Below are positions 24,533 through 33,553 of a DNA stretch of 64,000 bases, piece by piece; position 1 is the first letter of the stretch, and each line of letters starts with the position of its first letter. The stretch is from NCBI RefSeq assembly GCF_000474945.1, contig NZ_AXDW01000017.1, positions 37,345 to 101,344 on the forward strand, given 5' to 3'. The notes under the pieces were generated by a model. That model saw only the letters and a program-made list of their open reading frames with translations. It made no database searches and was not told the DNA's origin. This stretch comes from Solimonas soli DSM 21787. Lineage in GTDB: Bacteria > Pseudomonadota > Gammaproteobacteria > Nevskiales > Nevskiaceae. A program made the position numbers and the translations under genes.

Positions 24533-25405
24533 TCAGTCGGCGGCTGCGCCGCCGCCGCCGAGCTGCAGCGCCAGCGCGTACAGCTCCTTCTTGCGGGCGC
24601 CGGTGATCTCGGCGGCGACGCGCGCCGCGCGCGAGGCCGGCATTTCGCGGAGCAGCAGGCGCAGCACGCGCTCGCCTTCGCCGGCGCGCGGATCGTCGGC
24701 CGGCGGCGCGCCGCCGATCACCAGCACGAATTCGCCGCGCGCGCGGTTGACGTCGGCGGCGAGCCAGGCCGCGACCTCGGCCGCGCCGGCGCGCACGCTC
24801 TGTTCGTAGAGCTTGGTCAGCTCGCGCGCCAGGCACAGCGGCCGTTCGCCGCCGAGCACGGCGGCGATGTCGGCGACGCAGTCGGCGATGCGGTGGCTCG
24901 ATTCGTAGACGATCAGGGTGCGCGTTTCCGGCGCCAGCTCGGCGAGCCGTTCGCGCCGCGCCGCACCCTTCGCCGGCAGGAAGCCTTCGAACACGAAGCG
25001 GTCGGAGGCGATGCCGGAAATCGACAGCGCGGCGATCGCCGCGCAGGGCCCCGGAATGGCCAGCACCGGCAGGTTCGCCTTGCGCGCCGCGCGTACCACG
25101 GCGAAGCCGGGATCGGAGATCAGCGGCGTGCCGGCGTCGGACACCAGGGCCAGCGCGTCGCCGCCCTGCAGCCGCGCAACCAGGCGCGCGCAGATTTCGT
25201 CCTCGTTGTGCTCGTGCACCGCGATCAGCGGTTTGCGGATGCCGAAATGCGTGAGCAGGTTGGCGGTGTTGCGCGTGTCCTCGGCGCAGATCGCGGCGAC
25301 ACCGTCGAGCACTTCCTGCGCGCGCGGCGCAAGATCGTCGAGATTGCCGATCGGCGTGGCGACGACATAAAGATGACCGGGCGCGATGCGCGGGCTGCCG
25401 CTCAT
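24533..25405 (-). CDS. rsmI: 16S rRNA (cytidine1402-2'-O)-methyltransferase
   Basis: A 290-residue tetrapyrrole-methylase-fold enzyme. Motifs: GHLYVVATPIGNLDDLAPRA at the N-terminus, CAEDTRNTANLLTHFGI, ALVSDAGTPLISDPGF and the central PGPCAAIAALSISG. It methylates the ribose of C1402 in the decoding centre using SAM. The ATG at 25405 gives the family length. It is divergent from lpoA, the arrangement conserved in Gammaproteobacteria. The C-terminal glycine-rich end (LQLGGGGAAAD) is not conserved. Confidence 0.96.
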   Translation of the reverse strand: MSGSPRIAPGHLYVVATPIGNLDDLAPRAQEVLDGVAAICAEDTRNTANLLTHFGIRKPLIAVHEHNEDEICARLVARLQGGDALALVSDAGTPLISDPGFAVVRAARKANLPVLAIPGPCAAIAALSISGIASDRFVFEGFLPAKGAARRERLAELAPETRTLIVYESSHRIADCVADIAAVLGGERPLCLARELTKLYEQSVRAGAAEVAAWLAADVNRARGEFVLVIGGAPPADDPRAGEGERVLRLLLREMPASRAARVAAEITGARKKELYALALQLGGGGAAAD

Positions 25406-25516
25406 GGGCGGACTCGTGCGTCGCGTGCCTTGCCGGCCTGCGCGCCGCCGAGGCGGGAGCGCGGCGAGCGCGGGCCTGCGGCCGGAATGCTTTGGCGGCG
25501 TGTCATACTCGACATT

Positions 25517-26785
25517 ATGGTGCCGAACGCTCTGCTCCCCAAAGCCATTGTCGCGCTCTTGCCGGCGCTGCTCTACGCCTGCTCGGAGATTCCGTCGAAG
25601 CCGCCGCCGGGCACGGTGCAGCGCACGAGCCCGCGCGTGCAGGCCGCGCCGCCCGCGCCGGCCGGCGTAACGGCGCCGCCGCCGGCGGCCTATGCCGCGC
25701 CCGCGCCCGCGCCGGCGCGCAGCGGCGGCGGCCTGGCCCTGCTGCTGCCGCTGAGCGGCGCCTATTCGGCGGCGGCGGAATCGGTGCGCGACGGCTTCGT
25801 CAGCGCCTATTTCGGCGATGCCGCGCACGCGCGCCTGCGCGTTTACGACATCGGCGCCACGGTCGATACACTGCGCGCCGCCTATCAGCAGGCGCTCAAC
25901 GACGGCGCCGGCTTCATCGTCGGGCCGCTGCGCAAGGAAGACGTCACCGCGCTCGCCGGCTTCGTGCCGCCGGTGCCGGTGCTGGCGCTCAACTATCTCG
26001 ATGCCGGCGTCGCGGCGCCGTTCAACTTCTTCCAGCTCGGCGTCGCGCCGGAGGACGAGGCGCGCGCTGCCGCGCGTCAGGCGCTGGCGCTCGGCCAGCG
26101 CCGCGCCGTCGCTCTGGTGCCGGATGCCGACTGGGGCGCGCGCGTGCTCGCCGCCTTCGACGAGACCTTGCGCGCCAACGGCGGCGCGGTGGTGCGCTCG
26201 CAGCGCTACGCGCAGGGCGCGATCGACGTGTCGAAGACCATCGCCGACCTCATGGGCGTCAGTGCCAGCGAGGATCGCCACAAGGCGCTGACCGCGGTGC
26301 TCGGCGAGAAGAGCGAGTTCGAGTCGGCGCGGCGCGGCGACATCGATCTGGTCTTTCTGGCGGCGCGCCCGCAGGACGCGCAGCTGCTGATTCCGCAGCT
26401 GCGCTTCAACCGCGCCGGCGATCTGCCGATCTACGCGACGGCGCTGATCTACGACGGCAAGCCGGGCGGCGATCTCAATGGCCTGCGTTTCTGCGATGCG
26501 CCCTGGCTGATCGGGCAGTCGGACGCGCTCAGCGCGCAGCGCAGCGCCGCGAACGGACTGTCGACGGCGACGCCTCGCCTGTTCGCGCTCGGCCGCGACG
26601 CATACACGCTGGCCGCCGGCCTGCAGCGCGGCGCGCTGCGCGTCGGCGATGCGATCGACGGCGCCAGCGGGCGTCTCGAGTGGCGCGACCGCAGCGTGGT
26701 CGGCCGCAGCCTCGAGTGCGCGCAGATCAACGGCGACGGCCTGCGCGCGCTGTCGATGGCCGGCGCGCCGCCCTCGAGTCCGTGA
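25517..26785 (+). CDS. lpoA: Penicillin-binding protein activator LpoA (LppC family lipoprotein)
   Basis: A 422-residue outer-membrane lipoprotein. The signal ends in a lipobox (LLPALLYAC), then a Pro/Ala-rich linker and a periplasmic-binding-protein-like domain (LALLLPLSGAYSAAAESVRD, DGAGFIVGPLRKEDV, GDIDLVFLAARPQDAQLLIP). LpoA activates PBP1A for peptidoglycan synthesis. The N-terminal TPR domain found in Escherichia coli is absent, leaving only the C-terminal LppC domain, as usual in many non-enteric species. The ATG at 25517 sits just upstream of the signal. It overlaps yraN by four bases (GTGA). Confidence 0.9.
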   Translation: MVPNALLPKAIVALLPALLYACSEIPSKPPPGTVQRTSPRVQAAPPAPAGVTAPPPAAYAAPAPAPARSGGGLALLLPLSGAYSAAAESVRDGFVSAYFGDAAHARLRVYDIGATVDTLRAAYQQALNDGAGFIVGPLRKEDVTALAGFVPPVPVLALNYLDAGVAAPFNFFQLGVAPEDEARAAARQALALGQRRAVALVPDADWGARVLAAFDETLRANGGAVVRSQRYAQGAIDVSKTIADLMGVSASEDRHKALTAVLGEKSEFESARRGDIDLVFLAARPQDAQLLIPQLRFNRAGDLPIYATALIYDGKPGGDLNGLRFCDAPWLIGQSDALSAQRSAANGLSTATPRLFALGRDAYTLAAGLQRGALRVGDAIDGASGRLEWRDRSVVGRSLECAQINGDGLRALSMAGAPPSSP

Positions 26786-27120
26786 ACGGCGCCGCCGCCG
26801 AGGACGCCGCGCTGCGGCTGCTCGAGCGGCAGGGCCTGAAGCTGGTCGCGCGCAATGCGCGCTTCCGCGGCGGCGAACTTGATCTGGTGATGCGCGAGGG
26901 CGAGACGCTGGTGATCGTCGAGGTGCGCGCGCGCGGCGCGAGCCGTTTCGCCTCGGCACTGGAGTCGGTCGACGCGCGCAAGCGCGGCAAGGTTCTGCTC
27001 GCCGCGCAGCTGTTCCTCGCCGCGCATCCGGAACACGCCGAACGCGCCGTCCGCTTCGACGTCGTCGCCTTCGACGAGGGCCGGCCGCAGTGGCTGAAGG
27101 CCGCCTTCGACGCCGGCTAG
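26782..27120 (+). CDS. yraN: YraN family (UPF0102) endonuclease-fold protein
   Basis: A 112-residue protein with the YraN pattern: GAAAEDAALRLLERQGLKLV, then the Holliday-junction-resolvase-like core RGGELDLVMREGETLVIVEV. The D and E-X-V residues match the restriction-enzyme-like active site (ELDLV...VIVEVRAR). The usual lysine/arginine of the next motif is replaced by RARG. Biochemical function in the family is not settled. GTG at 26782 overlaps the lpoA stop. It sits in the classic lpoA-yraN-gmhA/diaA order. Confidence 0.93.
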   Translation: MNGAAAEDAALRLLERQGLKLVARNARFRGGELDLVMREGETLVIVEVRARGASRFASALESVDARKRGKVLLAAQLFLAAHPEHAERAVRFDVVAFDEGRPQWLKAAFDAG

Positions 27121-27141
27121 CGTCCGCGCCACAATAGGCGC

Positions 27142-27750
27142 ATGAGCACTTTCATCGAACAGGCCATCGAACAACGCTTCCGCCGGCATTTCGAGGCCAG
27201 CATCGCCGCGCAGCAGGCGACGCTCGCGCAGGTGTTGCCGGCGCTGACGCGCGCCGCCACGGCGATGGCCGACGCGCTGCGCCGCGACCGGAAGATCCTG
27301 GCCTGCGGCAACGGCGGTTCGGCCGCCGACGCGCAGCACTTCGCCGCCGAGCTGACCGGCCGCTTCGAGCGCGAGCGTCGCGGCCTGCCCGGCCTGTCGC
27401 TGACCGTCGACACCTCGGCACTGACCGCGATCGGCAATGACTACGGCTTCGAACGCGTGTTCGCCAAGCAGGTCGAGGCGCTGGGCCGCGACGGCGACTG
27501 GCTGCTGGCGATCTCGACGTCCGGCAACTCGCCGAATGTCATCAAGGCCCTCGAAGCGGCGCACGCGCAGGGCCTGCGCGTGCTGGCGCTGACCGGCAAG
27601 GACGGCGGGGCGATGGCGACGATGCTCAAGGACGGCGACGTCGAGCTGCGCGCCGCCGCCAGCGTCACCGCGCGCATCCAGGAAGTGCACATCGTGCTGC
27701 TGCACTGCCTCTGCGACGCGCTCGACGAGCTGCTGTTCCCGCGGCCGTGA
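27142..27750 (+). CDS. gmhA: SIS-domain phosphoheptose isomerase / DiaA-like protein
   Basis: A 202-residue SIS protein: [20 protein letters not shown] at the sugar-phosphate site, [20 protein letters not shown], and the C-terminal [20 protein letters not shown]. GmhA isomerises sedoheptulose-7-phosphate to heptose phosphate for lipopolysaccharide core. DiaA, a paralogue in the same genomic slot, promotes DnaA loading. The position after yraN argues for the DiaA-type protein; the sequence does not decide between them. GTG of the next gene overlaps its stop. Confidence 0.9.
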   Translation: MSTFIEQAIEQRFRRHFEASIAAQQATLAQVLPALTRAATAMADALRRDRKILACGNGGSAADAQHFAAELTGRFERERRGLPGLSLTVDTSALTAIGNDYGFERVFAKQVEALGRDGDWLLAISTSGNSPNVIKALEAAHAQGLRVLALTGKDGGAMATMLKDGDVELRAAASVTARIQEVHIVLLHCLCDALDELLFPRP

Positions 27751-29162
27751 GCGCGCCGGCGACGACGCCCGTGCCGCGCGGCCCCCTGCCGCCGGCCGCC
27801 GTCGCCCGCCTGCAGGCCGCGCTCGGCGCCGAGCGCGTGCTGACCGATCCGGCCGAGTGTCTCGCCTACGGCTACGACAATTCCAAGCGCGTGGCGCTGC
27901 CGCAGGCGGTGGCGTTCGCGCAGTCGCACGACGAGGTCGTCGCCGTCGTGCAGGTCTGCAACGCCTTCGCGCTCCCGCTCGTCGTGCGCGGCCGCGGCAC
28001 CAACACGACCGGCGCGACGGTGCCGATCGCCGGCGGCGTGGTGCTGTCGCTGGAGCGCATGAACCGCATCCTGCGCATCTCGCCGGGCGATCGGCTGATC
28101 GAATGCGAGGCCGGTGTGCTGAATGGCGATGTGCAGGCGGCGGCCGCCGCGCACGGCCTGTTCTGGGCGCCCGATCCGACCAGCCTTGCGTACTCGACGG
28201 TCGGCGGCAATCTCGGCTGCTGCGCCGGCGGACCGCGTGCGGTGAAGTACGGCACGGCGCGCGACAATGTGCTCGGCCTGCGCGCGGTGACCGGCGCCGG
28301 CACCTCGATCAAGACCGGCTGCACGACGACCAAGGGCGTCGTCGGCTACGACCTCACGCGTCTGCTGGTCGGCAGCGAAGGCACGCTGGGCATCATCACC
28401 GAGGCGACGCTGAAGCTGTTGCCGAAGCCGCAGACGACCAAGACCCTGCGCGCCTGCTACGCCGACGTGCGCTCGGCGGCCGAGGCGGTGTCGCGCGTGA
28501 TGAATCAGCCGGAGACGCCGAGCGCGCTCGAATTCCTCGACGGCGACGCCGTGCAGCTCGCCGAGGCCTATCAGCCGACCGGCGTGCCGGCCGGCGTCGG
28601 CGCCATGCTGCTGATGGAAGTCGACGGTCAGCCGGCGTCGATCGACGTCGCGCTGCGCGCCGTCGTCGCCGCCGCCGAAGGGCCGGGCCTGGTCGAGCTG
28701 AAGAGCGCGGCGAACGCCGCCGAAACCGAGGCGCTGTGGGCCTGCCGCAAGGCGCTGTCGCCGTCCTTGCGCAGGATCGCGCCGAAGAAGGTCAACGAGG
28801 ACGTGGTCGTGCCGGTGACGCGCATCCCGGAGCTGGTGACCGGGCTCGCGGCGCTGTCGCGGAAGCACGGCATCCGCATCGTCAACTTCGGCCACGCCGG
28901 CAACGGCAACATGCACACCAATCTGCTCGCCGATCCGGAAGACCCGGCGCAGATGCAGGCCGTGCAGGCCTGTCTGCGCGAGGTGTTCCGTCTGGTGCTC
29001 GATCTCGAGGGCACGCTGTCGGGCGAGCACGGCGTCGGCATCGAGAAGCGCGATTTCGTCGGCTGGGAGATCGCCGCCGATACGCTGGACGTGATGCGCG
29101 CGCTGAAGAAGACGCTCGACCCGCGCGGCATCCTCAACCCGGGCAAGGCGCTGCCGGACTGA
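27747..29162 (+). CDS. FAD-linked oxidase (GlcD/D-lactate dehydrogenase-like)
   Basis: A 471-residue VAO-family flavoprotein. The FAD-binding PCMH region shows [20 protein letters not shown] and [20 protein letters not shown]. The C-terminal FAD-oxidase domain ends [20 protein letters not shown], then [16 protein letters not shown], the motifs of glycolate, D-lactate and D-2-hydroxyglutarate dehydrogenases. It would oxidise a 2-hydroxyacid with electrons passing to the respiratory chain. GTG at 27747 overlaps the gmhA stop. In most gammas a BON-domain lipoprotein follows gmhA; here this enzyme has taken the slot. The substrate cannot be told from sequence alone. Confidence 0.9.
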   Translation: MSAPATTPVPRGPLPPAAVARLQAALGAERVLTDPAECLAYGYDNSKRVALPQAVAFAQSHDEVVAVVQVCNAFALPLVVRGRGTNTTGATVPIAGGVVLSLERMNRILRISPGDRLIECEAGVLNGDVQAAAAAHGLFWAPDPTSLAYSTVGGNLGCCAGGPRAVKYGTARDNVLGLRAVTGAGTSIKTGCTTTKGVVGYDLTRLLVGSEGTLGIITEATLKLLPKPQTTKTLRACYADVRSAAEAVSRVMNQPETPSALEFLDGDAVQLAEAYQPTGVPAGVGAMLLMEVDGQPASIDVALRAVVAAAEGPGLVELKSAANAAETEALWACRKALSPSLRRIAPKKVNEDVVVPVTRIPELVTGLAALSRKHGIRIVNFGHAGNGNMHTNLLADPEDPAQMQAVQACLREVFRLVLDLEGTLSGEHGVGIEKRDFVGWEIAADTLDVMRALKKTLDPRGILNPGKALPD

Positions 29163-29243
29163 GGCGGCCGGCGCGCCGGGTTCAGGACCGATTCACCGGC
29201 CCTGTGCTGATCTGCCGGCCCCTGCCTGCTTCGGGAGTCAGCG

Positions 29244-29534
29244 ATGAAAATTCCGGTTCTCTCTTCCGTCTTCGTGCTCGCCGCGCTGGCGGCGATGCCG
29301 GCCTTGGCGCAGACCACCGCGCCGTCCGCCGCCGGGCATGCGGCCTCGCAGGCCGCGTCGCCCGATCTCGCCGCGTCGATCGCCAGCGATCCGTTCGTCA
29401 AGCTCGACAAGAATCACGACGGCGTCGTGACCAAGGACGAGGCCGACGCCCGGCTGCGCAAGGCCTGGTCGAAGTACGACGCCAATCACGACGGCAAGGT
29501 GGATTCCGCCGAGTACGCGGCGGGCGCCAACTAG
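29244..29534 (+). CDS. Secreted EF-hand protein
   Basis: A 96-residue protein with a signal peptide (MKIPVLSSVFVLAALAAMPA, ending LAQ), an Ala-rich linker and two canonical EF-hand calcium loops, DKNHDGVVTKDE and DANHDGKVDSAE. It should bind two calcium ions in the periplasm or outside the cell. No partner is identified; it stands between the FAD oxidase and sspB, tail to tail with the latter. The ATG at 29244 is preceded by GGGAG (29230-29234). Confidence 0.85.
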   Translation: MKIPVLSSVFVLAALAAMPALAQTTAPSAAGHAASQAASPDLAASIASDPFVKLDKNHDGVVTKDEADARLRKAWSKYDANHDGKVDSAEYAAGAN

Positions 29535-29558
29535 CGGCCGCGCGCGGCGTCTGCCGCG

Positions 29559-29987
29559 CTATTTGACGACGCGCAGGTTCGGCCGGCCCGGTCGGGTCGG
29601 TTTCGGCGGCTCCGGCTCCGGCGTGGTTTCCGCGCTCGATGCGGCGGTCTTCGGATCGGCGGGTTCGGTCTCGCCGAAGATCACACCTTCGCCGTTCTCG
29701 CGCGCGAAGATGGCGAGCACCGCGCCGGTCGGCACCTGCACCTCGAAGGGACGGCCGCCGAAGCGCGCCGAGAACCAGATCGGCTCGCTCTCGAGGTTCA
29801 GGCCCTGAATCGCCATCGGGCTGACGTTGAGGGTGATGCGGCCGTCCTGCACGTATTCGCGCGGCACGATCACGCCCGGATAATCGGCCGCCACCAGCAA
29901 GTGCGGCGTGTGGCCGTTGTCGCAGGCCCATTCGTGGATGGCGCGGATCAGATACGGACGGCGGGATTTGGACATCGCTTTCGGCAT
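29559..29987 (-). CDS. sspB: ClpXP protease specificity-enhancing factor SspB
   Basis: A 142-residue protein. Residues 1-110 match the SspB dimeric domain (SRRPYLIRAIHEWACDNGHT, HLLVAADYPGVIVPREYVQD, NVSPMAIQGLNLESEPIWFS, ARFGGRPFEVQVPTGAVLAI). A flexible acidic/proline linker and a C-terminal RPNLRVVK follow, the ClpX-docking tail. It tethers ssrA-tagged and RseA-type substrates to ClpXP. The start is uncertain between 29987 and an ATG 12 bases on (29975, MSKSRRPY). It follows sspA by 14 bases, as in Pseudomonas and Escherichia coli. Confidence 0.94.
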   Translation of the reverse strand: MPKAMSKSRRPYLIRAIHEWACDNGHTPHLLVAADYPGVIVPREYVQDGRITLNVSPMAIQGLNLESEPIWFSARFGGRPFEVQVPTGAVLAIFARENGEGVIFGETEPADPKTAASSAETTPEPEPPKPTRPGRPNLRVVK

Positions 29988-30001
29988 GTTCAGCGCAGCA
30001 C

Positions 30002-30637
30002 TCAACGAAACGCCGATTGTACGGCTTGTCGCGCCAGCAGGCGTTCCGCGTAGCGCTGCAGTGCCGGGTCCGGCGGCAACTTGATGCCGAGCTGCGGCAG
30101 CGCACCGAGCAGCGCGGCCCAGGCACAGTCGACCAGGTTGTAGTCGAGGCCCAGGCACCAGCCGCGTCCGGCGAACAGGCGTGCGCTGCCGGCGAGCGTC
30201 TCCTGCAGCTGCTTGCGCGCCGCCTTGGCCTCCGGCGACTTCGGCGCGAGGCGGATGGTTTCCGCAAGCGGGAACAGCTCGCGGTCGAGACGGCCCAGCA
30301 GCATGCGCAGCAGCGCGCGTTGCGCCGGATCGGCGGGCAGCAGGCGCGGGTGAGGATAGCGCTCGTCGAGATACTCGACGACGATGTGCGCGGGATACAG
30401 CACGGTGTCGCGATCGGCCAGCGTCGGCAGCTGCGCCGAGGGGTTCAGCAGCAGCAGATCGTGATGCGGCTTGGCCGCGCTGCTCCATTCGACGCGCGCG
30501 CCGTCGACATCCTTCTCGGCGAGCACGATGCGCGTCCAGCGGCTGCCGATCTCGTCGCGCGAGCAGTACAGCGTGACGCCGGCCCGCGGTGCCGGGCGTG
30601 CATCGATCATGTAGCGGCTCTTGCCCGGGATCGGCAT
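30002..30637 (-). CDS. sspA: Stringent starvation protein A
   Basis: A 211-residue GST-fold protein (GVTLYCSRDEIGSRWTRIVL, LNPSAQLPTLADRDTVLYPA, VVEYLDERYPHPRLLPADPA). SspA binds RNA polymerase and acts in starvation and acid responses; it lacks glutathione transferase activity. The ATG at 30637 was taken; a second one at 30610 (MIDARPAPRAG) is possible. A strong terminator separates it from petC, so it is probably transcribed from its own promoter even though the gene order petABC-sspA-sspB is conserved. Confidence 0.93.
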   Translation of the reverse strand: MPIPGKSRYMIDARPAPRAGVTLYCSRDEIGSRWTRIVLAEKDVDGARVEWSSAAKPHHDLLLLNPSAQLPTLADRDTVLYPAHIVVEYLDERYPHPRLLPADPAQRALLRMLLGRLDRELFPLAETIRLAPKSPEAKAARKQLQETLAGSARLFAGRGWCLGLDYNLVDCAWAALLGALPQLGIKLPPDPALQRYAERLLARQAVQSAFR

Positions 30638-30735
30638 CGGTTCATTCCACCAGCGCAGCGGGGGTGAACAAAGATTAACCGCTCAGGCCGGCCTTCCCCA
30701 AATATCGGCAGGCGTCGACGCGCGGACCCGCGCGC

Positions 30736-30774
30736 AAAAAGAAACGGCGCCGCCGGATCAGCCGGGGGCGCCGT
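30736..30774 (-). terminator. Strong intrinsic terminator after the cytochrome bc1 operon
   Basis: On the minus strand ACGGCGCC (30774-30767) pairs with GGCGCCGT (30751-30744), with extra pairing inside, and TTTCTTTTT follows. It lies just beyond the petC stop. Confidence 0.85.
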
Positions 30775-30794
30775 CTTCGATGCAGGCACGACTT

Positions 30795-31589
30795 TTAGTG
30801 CACGTCCTTCCAGTATTCGCGCTTCAGGAAGTAGGCGAGCACGGTGAACAGCAGCAGGAACAGGATGACCTTGTAGCCGACCGACACGCGATGCGCGCGG
30901 CCCGGTTCGGCGGCATAGACCATGAAGTTGACGGTATCGGCGACGAACTTCTTGTACTCGTCCGGCGTCAGCTTGCCCTTGCTGGCGAGTTCGAAGGGCG
31001 CGCCGGCCTCGTGGCCGCCGTGTTCGCCTTCGCCATCCGCCGCGCCATGTTCGCCTTCGGCCTTCTTCACCTGCAGGCCCTGCAGCTCCCACAGCACGTG
31101 CGGCATCGAGGCGCCCGGCAGCACGAGGTTGTTGGTGCCGAGCGGACGCGACGGATCGACGTAGAAGGTCATCAGGTAGTTGTAGACCCAGTCCGGGCCG
31201 CGGTAGCGCGCTTCCACGGTCAGATCCGGCGGCTGCTGGCCGAACCAGCTCTTCGAGGCGTCGGCCGGCATCGACGACAGGATGTGATCGCCGACCTTCT
31301 CCGAGGTGAACATCAGGTTGGCCTTGAGCAGATCGTCGGAAATGCCGAGATCCTGGCCGACGCGGCTGTAGCGCAGGTTCCGCATCGAGTGGCAGCCCGA
31401 GCAGTAGTTCATGAAGTTGCGCGCGCCGCGCTGCACCGAGGCCTCGTTGCCGGTGTCCGGCTTGAACGGGTAGGGCAGGGCATGGCCTTCGGCGAAGGCC
31501 TGGCCGGCGACCACGAGCGTGGCCGCCGCGAGCAGGGACTTGAGGCTGGTCTTGAGCATGGCCTTGCGCACGGAGTTAGTGGGCTTCAT
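30795..31589 (-). CDS. petC: Cytochrome c1 subunit of the bc1 complex
   Basis: A 264-residue protein with a signal peptide (LKTSLKSLLAAATLVVAGQA), one haem site (CSGCHSMRNLRYSRVGQDLG), and a C-terminal membrane anchor (SVGYKVILFLLLFTVLAYFL, then KREYWKDVH). An insertion rich in Glu, Gly and His (EGEHGAADGEGEHGGHEAG) follows the central MPHVLWELQG segment. The start at 31589 overlaps the petB stop by 14 bases; the ATG at 31559 (MLKTSLKSLL) would give a more standard signal peptide. The protein takes electrons from the Rieske protein and passes them to a soluble cytochrome c. Confidence 0.95.
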   Translation of the reverse strand: MKPTNSVRKAMLKTSLKSLLAAATLVVAGQAFAEGHALPYPFKPDTGNEASVQRGARNFMNYCSGCHSMRNLRYSRVGQDLGISDDLLKANLMFTSEKVGDHILSSMPADASKSWFGQQPPDLTVEARYRGPDWVYNYLMTFYVDPSRPLGTNNLVLPGASMPHVLWELQGLQVKKAEGEHGAADGEGEHGGHEAGAPFELASKGKLTPDEYKKFVADTVNFMVYAAEPGRAHRVSVGYKVILFLLLFTVLAYFLKREYWKDVH

Positions 31590-32838
31590 AGGTCACGCGC
31601 TCCGGAACGGGCTTGGTCTTGTCGATCTTGGAGTAGTAAGGCATCAGCAGGAAGAACGCGAAGTACACGATCGTGCCGATGCGCGAGATCAGCGTGCCGG
31701 TCGGGCTCGGCGGCTGCATGCCGTAGTAGTTGAGCAGCACGAAGAAGATCGTGAACAGGGTCAGCGCGATCTTGAAGATCGGCCCCTTGTAGCGGATCGA
31801 CTTGACCGGCGAGCGGTCGAGCCAGGGCAGGAAGAACAGGATCACGACCGCGGCGCCCATGACGATGACGCCCCAGATCTGCGTGCCGGCGAACGACGGC
31901 GTGGCGCGCAACATCGCGTAGAACGAGCCGAAGTACCAGGCCGGCGTGATGTGCTCCGGCGTCGACAGCGGATTGGCCGGCGTGAAGTTCGGCTTCTCGA
32001 GGAAGTAGCCGCCGCCGTCCGGCGCGAAGAACACGATGCCGAGGAAGATGATCAGGAACACGCCGACGCCGACCAGATCCTTGACCGTGTAGTACGGGTG
32101 GAAGCCGATGCCGTCGAGCGGGATGCCGGTGTTCGGATCCTTGTGCTTCTTGATCTCGACGCCGTCCGGGTTGTTCGAGCCGACTTCATGCAGCGCGATC
32201 AGATGCGCGACGACCAGGCCGACGAGCACGAACGGCAGGGCGATGACGTGCAGCGAGAACAGGCGGTTCAGCGTGGCATCCGAGGGGATGTAGTCGCCCT
32301 GGATCCAGACCACGAGGTCCGGACCGACGAACGGAATCGTGCCGAACAGGTTGATGATCACCTGCGCGCCCCAGTAGCTCATGTTGCCCCAGGGCAGCAC
32401 GTAGCCGCAGAACGCTTCGGCCATCAGCATCAGGAAGATCAGGCAGCCGAAGATCCAGATCAGCTCGCGCGGCTTGCGGTGCGAGCCGTAGATGATGCCG
32501 CGGAACATGTGCAGGTAGACGACGATGAAGAACGCGCTGGCGCCCGTCGAATGCAGATAGCGCAGCACGTTGCCCCAGGGCACGTCGCGCATGATGTATT
32601 CGACCGAGTCCCAGGCCTGCGTTGCGTCCGGCTTGTAGTGCATCACCAGCCAGATGCCGGTCAGCAGCTGGTTGACCAGCACCAGCAGGGCCAGCGAGCC
32701 GAAGAAGTACCAGAAGTTGAAGTTCTTCGGAGCGTAGTACTCCGAGAGATGATCCTTCCACAGCTTGGTCAGCGGGAAGCGGTCGTCGATCCAGCCGAGG
32801 AAGCCGGTCGTCTTGTACGGGTTCGGTGTGATCGCCAT
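31576..32838 (-). CDS. petB: Cytochrome b subunit of the bc1 complex
   Basis: A 420-residue integral membrane protein with the two-haem, eight-helix layout of cytochrome b. Key segments include LRYLHSTGASAFFIVVYLHM, GYVLPWGNMSYWGAQVIINL, LNRLFSLHVIALPFVLVGLV and the Qo-site PEW-type loop (STPEHITPAWYFGSFYAML). It holds both quinone sites. The ATG at 32838 overlaps the petA TAA by one base (TAATG), giving translational coupling. Length matches non-fused proteobacterial cytochrome b. Confidence 0.97.
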   Translation of the reverse strand: MAITPNPYKTTGFLGWIDDRFPLTKLWKDHLSEYYAPKNFNFWYFFGSLALLVLVNQLLTGIWLVMHYKPDATQAWDSVEYIMRDVPWGNVLRYLHSTGASAFFIVVYLHMFRGIIYGSHRKPRELIWIFGCLIFLMLMAEAFCGYVLPWGNMSYWGAQVIINLFGTIPFVGPDLVVWIQGDYIPSDATLNRLFSLHVIALPFVLVGLVVAHLIALHEVGSNNPDGVEIKKHKDPNTGIPLDGIGFHPYYTVKDLVGVGVFLIIFLGIVFFAPDGGGYFLEKPNFTPANPLSTPEHITPAWYFGSFYAMLRATPSFAGTQIWGVIVMGAAVVILFFLPWLDRSPVKSIRYKGPIFKIALTLFTIFFVLLNYYGMQPPSPTGTLISRIGTIVYFAFFLLMPYYSKIDKTKPVPERVTYEAH

Positions 32839-33434
32839 TACGCCACTCCCTTGGGGTCTTCGCCGATCACGATCTTGACGTCGCTTTCGAAGCGGTACGG
32901 CGGCACGACGAGATTGAGCGGGGCCGGCACGCCCTTGAAGACGCGGCCGGAGAGGTCGAACTTCGAGCCGTGGCACGGGCAGTAGAAGCCGCCCTGCCAG
33001 TTCGGGTCGATATCCGGCGCCGGATGCTCGGGACGGAAGCCCGGCGAGCAGCCGAGATGCGTGCACGAGCCGATCAGCACCAGCACTTCCGGCTTGATCG
33101 CGCGCGCCTCGCCCTTGATGTAGTCCGGCTGCTGCTTGGCCTTGGACTCCGGGTCGAGCAGGCTGCTGTCGACCTTCTTCAGGCTTTCGAGCATCTCCGG
33201 CGTGCGCCGCAGCACCCAGATCGGCTTGCCGCGCCAGGCGACGACCAGACGCTGGCCCAATTCGAGATTGCTGATGTCGACTTCGACCGGGGCGCCGAGC
33301 GCCTTGGCGCGCTCGCTCGGTTTCCACGATGCGAGAAACGGGACGGCGGCTGCGACCACACCTGCGCCGCCCACGACCGTGGTCGCCAGCGTCAGGAACC
33401 GGCGCCGGCCGGGATCCACGCCTTGATTGCTCAT
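32838..33434 (-). CDS. petA: Rieske iron-sulfur subunit of the bc1 complex
   Basis: A 198-residue protein with a twin-arginine type N-terminus (GRRRFLTLATTVVGGAGVVA) acting as membrane anchor, and both Rieske boxes, CTHLGC and CPCHGS, which ligate the [2Fe-2S] cluster via two Cys and two His. It shuttles electrons from quinol at the Qo site to cytochrome c1. It is the first gene of petABC. The ATG at 33434 follows AGAGGCCTTCTGGA, a plausible ribosome site. A sigma-70-type promoter lies about 90 bases upstream. Confidence 0.96.
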   Translation of the reverse strand: MSNQGVDPGRRRFLTLATTVVGGAGVVAAAVPFLASWKPSERAKALGAPVEVDISNLELGQRLVVAWRGKPIWVLRRTPEMLESLKKVDSSLLDPESKAKQQPDYIKGEARAIKPEVLVLIGSCTHLGCSPGFRPEHPAPDIDPNWQGGFYCPCHGSKFDLSGRVFKGVPAPLNLVVPPYRFESDVKIVIGEDPKGVA

Positions 33435-33523
33435 TCCAGAAGGCCTCTTTACGGGATGTTTTTGAACGCTGTCGCGGGCGTCTGCCGCACCGGCACGAGG
33501 TACTGCGCCCGTGAAACCCGACA

Positions 33524-33553
33524 AGTATAACGGCCTGTCGCGGCCGAGCGTAA
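33524..33553 (-). promoter_or_regulatory. Probable promoter of petABC
   Basis: On the minus strand TATACT (33529-33524) is a near-perfect -10 element, and TTACGC (33553-33548) sits 18 bases upstream as a weak -35. It is the only clear promoter-like pair in the long space before petA. Confidence 0.5.
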
